Of a stretch of 64,000 nucleotides of DNA, positions 60,405 through 64,000 are shown one piece after another. Under the pieces are notes generated by a model. That model worked only from the letters and a program-made list of their open reading frames with translations, was not told the DNA's origin and did no database searches. Source of the DNA: Heterodera schachtii (lineage: Eukaryota; Nematoda; Chromadorea; Rhabditida; Heteroderidae); NCBI GenBank assembly GCA_023374025.1, contig SIJG01000037.1, forward strand, positions 461,680 to 525,679. The letters run 5' to 3'. Made by a program: the position numbers and the translations under genes. Within the stretch, counting starts at the first letter, position 1, and every line of letters starts with the position of its first letter.

Positions 60405-61021
60405 TGCATCCAAATCAATGACAATTGGAAGGGAGGGAAAGTGCGCAATTACTGTTTATTTGAAAAGATCGATCGATCACTGATCGGACATTTACACCAC
60501 CAGCGGAGAATGGACAACCGACAGCCGAAATGGGCGTATCAATCAGCCACTAGTGACGGAGGGGACCATCCCGTAGCACTTTAATAAACAAAACCAAAAT
60601 TTTTATAATTTGCATTTTAATCAAAACCTCATAAATAATACATGTAGAAAAAATTGAAGTAAACAGGGCTGTAATAAAAAATCATGTAAACCGTTTTTAG
60701 GCCAAAAATTCGAAATTCAAAAATTGAATTTTCGGTAACATTGCAATTTGCCCCCGCCCATTTTTTAAATTTTTTTTTTTGATAAACTGCGTTATTATTT
60801 AGTTTTTTTTAGCTAGTGGAATTTTTTGTCAATGATTCTGTCAAATTGTTTTTTTATTACCAAGAAGTGAGTACAAATATGTCTTATTTTACAATAAATA
60901 AACAAAAAAAATGAAGAATCATTTCTTGCTATTTTCGTTGTTCTGCGAAAAGTGCGAATTTGAGCACGGCCCAATGGGAGGCCTTTTCAGAAGAATCATT
61001 CTGAGAAGAGAAAGCCGCCGA
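60405..61021. other. AT-rich spacer
   Basis: Follows the urocanase start. It would contain the urocanase promoter. A short arm pair around 60740-60800 is AT-only. No gene recognised. Confidence 0.45.
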
Positions 61022-63200
61022 CTAAACGAAAGAAAATTTTAGTGGTAAAATTTTGTTTTCCCAATGCTTTCGGCATTTTCTCCGAAAGCATTTCAAGAAT
61101 TGCTTATAAACCTCAAAATGGGTTCGGAATGGCTCCATTCGAATAAATCCGCCCCGGTAACTTTTGATAATATTTTCCACCAATCGCTGCTCACCCAAAG
61201 GAGACAAAGTGTTGAGTTCGCTGAGTTTGATTTAGAAAAAGAAAAAATTTACACAAATTTTACTTTTTGAAGATTTCTAACAGACAGTTCACCTTTGGTC
61301 GGAAAGGCGCAATTTTGGGGGTTTCCTGTCGAAATTTATATAAAATAATGGTAATTAACAATAAATATTAAAAAGTTAATTAAATATTTACAGACAGACC
61401 TTAAAGCTTCCCCAAACAACAGCGAATTTAAGGAGCCCAAAATGGAGACGATGATGAATGTCATCGTCACACGAATTGGTGGAGTCGTAGCGCAAAAGCA
61501 AATCGAATTTCTGAAATGAAATATCCGTTGCGTCACACATAAAATATTTCGTGAATTTAGCAAATAAAAAATGCCTTTGGAGTTTTTTTTATTGTGGTTA
61601 AAAAAAATATAGGAAAAATGACTTACAATTAAAATATTTTTTTAAATATGGAAAACTTTTTAGAGCTTAAAATTTCGAATTTTCCTGACGAGATGACAAA
61701 AATTAATGTTGGAAAATTTTAATTAAATTTGGAACAGTTTTGGCTTTCTTTTTTCGCCAGTATTTAACAAATATTTTGGCTACAATTTCTATGATAATTT
61801 TTTATAGTAAGAGACAAACATGTGCACAAAACAGTTGCCCGATATAAGGGTTTTGGCGCAAAACATGGACGAATTTCTCTATTCGGTCGCATAACCAATG
61901 TCCGATAAGCTCCCCAAGTGCAGGTCCCAAGGAGTCGGAAGAGATGGCAAAGGTTAAAAAATTTGCACAGAATTCCATGGAATGATCAGCAAGGGGCAAT
62001 AAGAATTCGTGCTGAAAAGATAAAACCTCAAAAGGACGTGGAGTCATTTGGCCGATATTAAAAAAGGAAAGAAAATCCTAATTTCAGTGACTTATTTCAC
62101 AAAAAACTTGGCTTACAAGTCGACGGTTGGTTGCTGTCATCACAAAACCATCAACCAATTCGGCCACAATTTGCTCCATGTAAGCGCATTTTAACTCGTC
62201 CCGTGTAACCTGAATTTGTCACAACATACTCCCTTAAACACGAATAAGTATTGAATATTTCACCTTGCTAACCCAATGTGCGACATGTTCAAAAAGTCCA
62301 TAAACGGGGTATTGAGTGGCCAAGGAACAAAGCTTAACCAAAAAGTGAACACGCGCTTCGTGCAGATGAGCCTTAAGTGAGAAGAGAGAAAAATTGTAAA
62401 ATGCATTTGCTTACCTCACCCTCTCGCCCACAGAAAATGATTTCGAAATGCATGTAACGAAGCGCCGGGTCAGCCTCACGCGCGACTTCCCAAAAGAGAA
62501 AAGAAAAATGAACAGACAAATGAAAAACCTTTGAAAAGTAAGTGCAGACGATGCCGAGCAGACGAAGTCGTTGCAAATGATTCAGCCGACTTTGGCCACG
62601 GCGGGAAGGGTCGGAGCTAATGGAGAAAATGAGAAAGAAAGTGCCAATGAAACAACCGACCTTAGGCAAAACAAATCGGAATCGATGCATTTCTGAAGTT
62701 CCTTTTGCTTCGTCCGATTCCATCCCTTATGCTGAGGTTGGGCACCCCATTGTCGGACAAAATCGCCAATCTGAAAATTTTTTTTAAAATTCTATTGAAA
62801 TATTTTGACAATGATGATCTTTACTATTATTACCTTTGAAAGGACATCATTGGCACAGTTTGGGAAATCCGCCAGCGAACTCGCTGCTGCCACGGCATTG
62901 GTCGCTTGGGGCTGTTGCTGCGGCGGTTGGGGCACCGAAGGTGGCAATGCTGCTACAATTTGTGCTGCACCTGTTTGAACTTGCTGTTGTTGCTGAAGCT
63001 GATGACCTAATTGTAAGATTGACTTTAAAAATATATTTTTATAAAGCAATTGACAAAAGGCACTAAAGGCGATTTGCTCATTGTCAGCTCACAATCAGTC
63101 GCACCTTTTTGCTTGGGTCGCTGTGGCGGAAGATGGGCGTGCGAATGCGCGTGGGGCAAACGATGTTGGGGGCCGTGGCCAACCGCAGCGGCACGCCCTC
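61022..63200 (-). CDS. exons of a large helical protein, family not identified
   Basis: A chain of minus-strand exons with GT-AG boundaries. Order from the right: GVPLRLATAPNIVCPTRI (near 63180), a Gln-rich stretch (LGHQLQQQQQVQTGAAQIVA) with LADFPNCANDVLSK, FVRQWGAQPQHKGWNRTKQK (about 62755), SRLNHLQRLRLLGIVCTYF, READPALRYMHFEIIFCGRE, LCSLATQYPVYGLFEHVAHW, ELKCAYMEQIVAELVDGF, LSFQHEFLLPLADHSMEFCA, and a last block with KFDLLLRYDSTNSCDDD and NTLSPLGEQRLVENIIKSY. The alternating Leu pattern suggests an alpha-solenoid scaffold such as a subunit of a transcription or trafficking complex. The N-terminus probably extends beyond 63200. Boundaries approximate; no function assigned. Confidence 0.55.
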
Positions 63201-63438
63201 TCAGCATTTTCCCGCCTCCACCACGCCCACCACGGTTTGTGCTGTTCGCTCTTTGTGGAAAAATTGTTGCGTTCTTTGGGTCGACAGTTCCTTTTTGTCT
63301 AATCGTTTGTGCGACTTCGACTTATTATTGTTGTTGCTTTTTAGAACTAAAATAAAGTTTGTCTTTAGAGCTCGACCAAAAAAGGTCCAATCGAGCTATT
63401 TTTTTACCATGCATACCTTCACCATAATTACTAAGAAC

Positions 63439-63909
63439 GGTAATAGTAAGGCTGGTCCCCCCCTTTTTTCTAAAATATTTTTTAATGTTTTCAAAAGTCA
63501 TGGAAAAATGTTTCCAAGGCCTTTCGGGGTCGCTGATCACGAATCCGGCATCCATTTCGGCCTATTCCGAATCCCGGGCTCGAATTCGAACAAAAAGTCG
63601 AAAATTAAAATTTTTCGATTTTTCATTTTTGGTTTAAAAGTAGTTTAAATGATCTTTTTTTGAATCAATAATGACTTTTACTTCATTTCTGTGTATTTTA
63701 AAAAGTTTGAAACCAAAAACCTGAAATTCGACTATTTGAATTTTCGGCCTTTTGTTCGAATTCGGGCCCGGGATTCGGAATAGGCCGAAATGGATGCTGG
63801 ATTCGTGATCAGCGATCCCGAAAAGCCTTGGAAACATGTTTTCATGATTTGAAAACATAAAAAAAAAATTTCGAAAAGGGGGGGGGGACCAGCCTTACTA
63901 CCTATTACC
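63439..63909. mobile_element. 471-bp foldback element, TSD CTAAGAAC
   Basis: Exact 8-bp duplication CTAAGAAC (63431-63438, 63910-63917). Ends GGTAATAGTAAGGCTGGTCC and GGACCAGCCTTACTACCTATTACC are inverted copies. The arms contain CGGGGTCGCTGATCACGAAT and TTCGGCCTATTCCGAATCCC with their complements. No coding capacity. The rest of 63201-64000 shows nothing else. Confidence 0.9.
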
Positions 63910-64000
63910 CTAAGAACGACACAAAATAAAAGAGAAAAAAAAATTATGAATTTTCTCCCCAAAATTCTTCCAAAGGGGCGGAGCCGTTATTTAAAAAACC

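Overview
The window is nuclear DNA of a nematode. The evidence is a cuticle collagen with the nematode N-terminal domain and YCPCP tail, an adipokinetic-hormone-type peptide precursor, dense short introns (mostly 40-65 bp) and nematode orthologue types throughout. A tylenchid (plant-parasitic) relative is plausible because five introns are best explained by GC-AG splice sites, but that placement is inference. Reading each spliced exon by phase gives about 21 protein-coding genes, nearly all conserved housekeeping genes.

Layout. 0.5-0.8 kb: C-terminal exons of a KLF-type zinc-finger gene. 1.5-6.8 kb: protein xylosyltransferase (sqv-6 type) followed 172 bp later by a cysteamine/cysteine dioxygenase (ADO). 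7.1-8.1 kb: cuticle collagen. 8.6-10.7 kb: divergent pair V-ATPase c'' subunit (-) and mitochondrial S12 (+). 10.9-16.1 kb: TIPRL (-), a tiny CDC26-like gene (-) and a BAG6-like protein (+). 17-24 kb: RPL10 and the copper ATPase ATP7/CUA-1 (both -). 24.8-26.3 kb: Myb/SANT-like regulator (-). 27-34 kb: mitochondrial EF-G1 and the WD40 protein DCAF7 (both +). 36-40.5 kb: NF-YA, RPB9 and LAMTOR2 (+). 40.9-44.5 kb: Na+/H+ exchanger (-). 46.9-48.5 kb: unidentified acidic/basic protein (-). 50.0-50.6 kb: AKH/GnRH-like neuropeptide precursor (+). 50.6-55.5 kb: FIG4 phosphoinositide phosphatase (-), sharing a 113-bp promoter region with GDP-glucose phosphorylase (+). 55.7-60.4 kb: urocanate hydratase (-). 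61-63.2 kb: exons of an unidentified large protein (-).

Mobile DNA. Ten palindromic elements (0.39-1.3 kb) lie in introns and intergenic gaps. Eight have exact 8-bp target duplications, one a 7-bp duplication, and one (nested in another) an 8-bp duplication with a single mismatch. One, inside the ADO intron, still holds a Merlin/IS1595-type transposase fragment; others carry hAT-like TAGGGC, TAGTGCTGTCC or CAGGGGTGG ends. Long poly-C/poly-G tracts sit inside several terminal inverted repeats.

Quality. At least three conserved genes (V-ATPase c'', TIPRL, urocanase) need a one-base correction to stay in frame, which looks like assembly indels. Gene names rest on remembered family sequences; no database search was possible.
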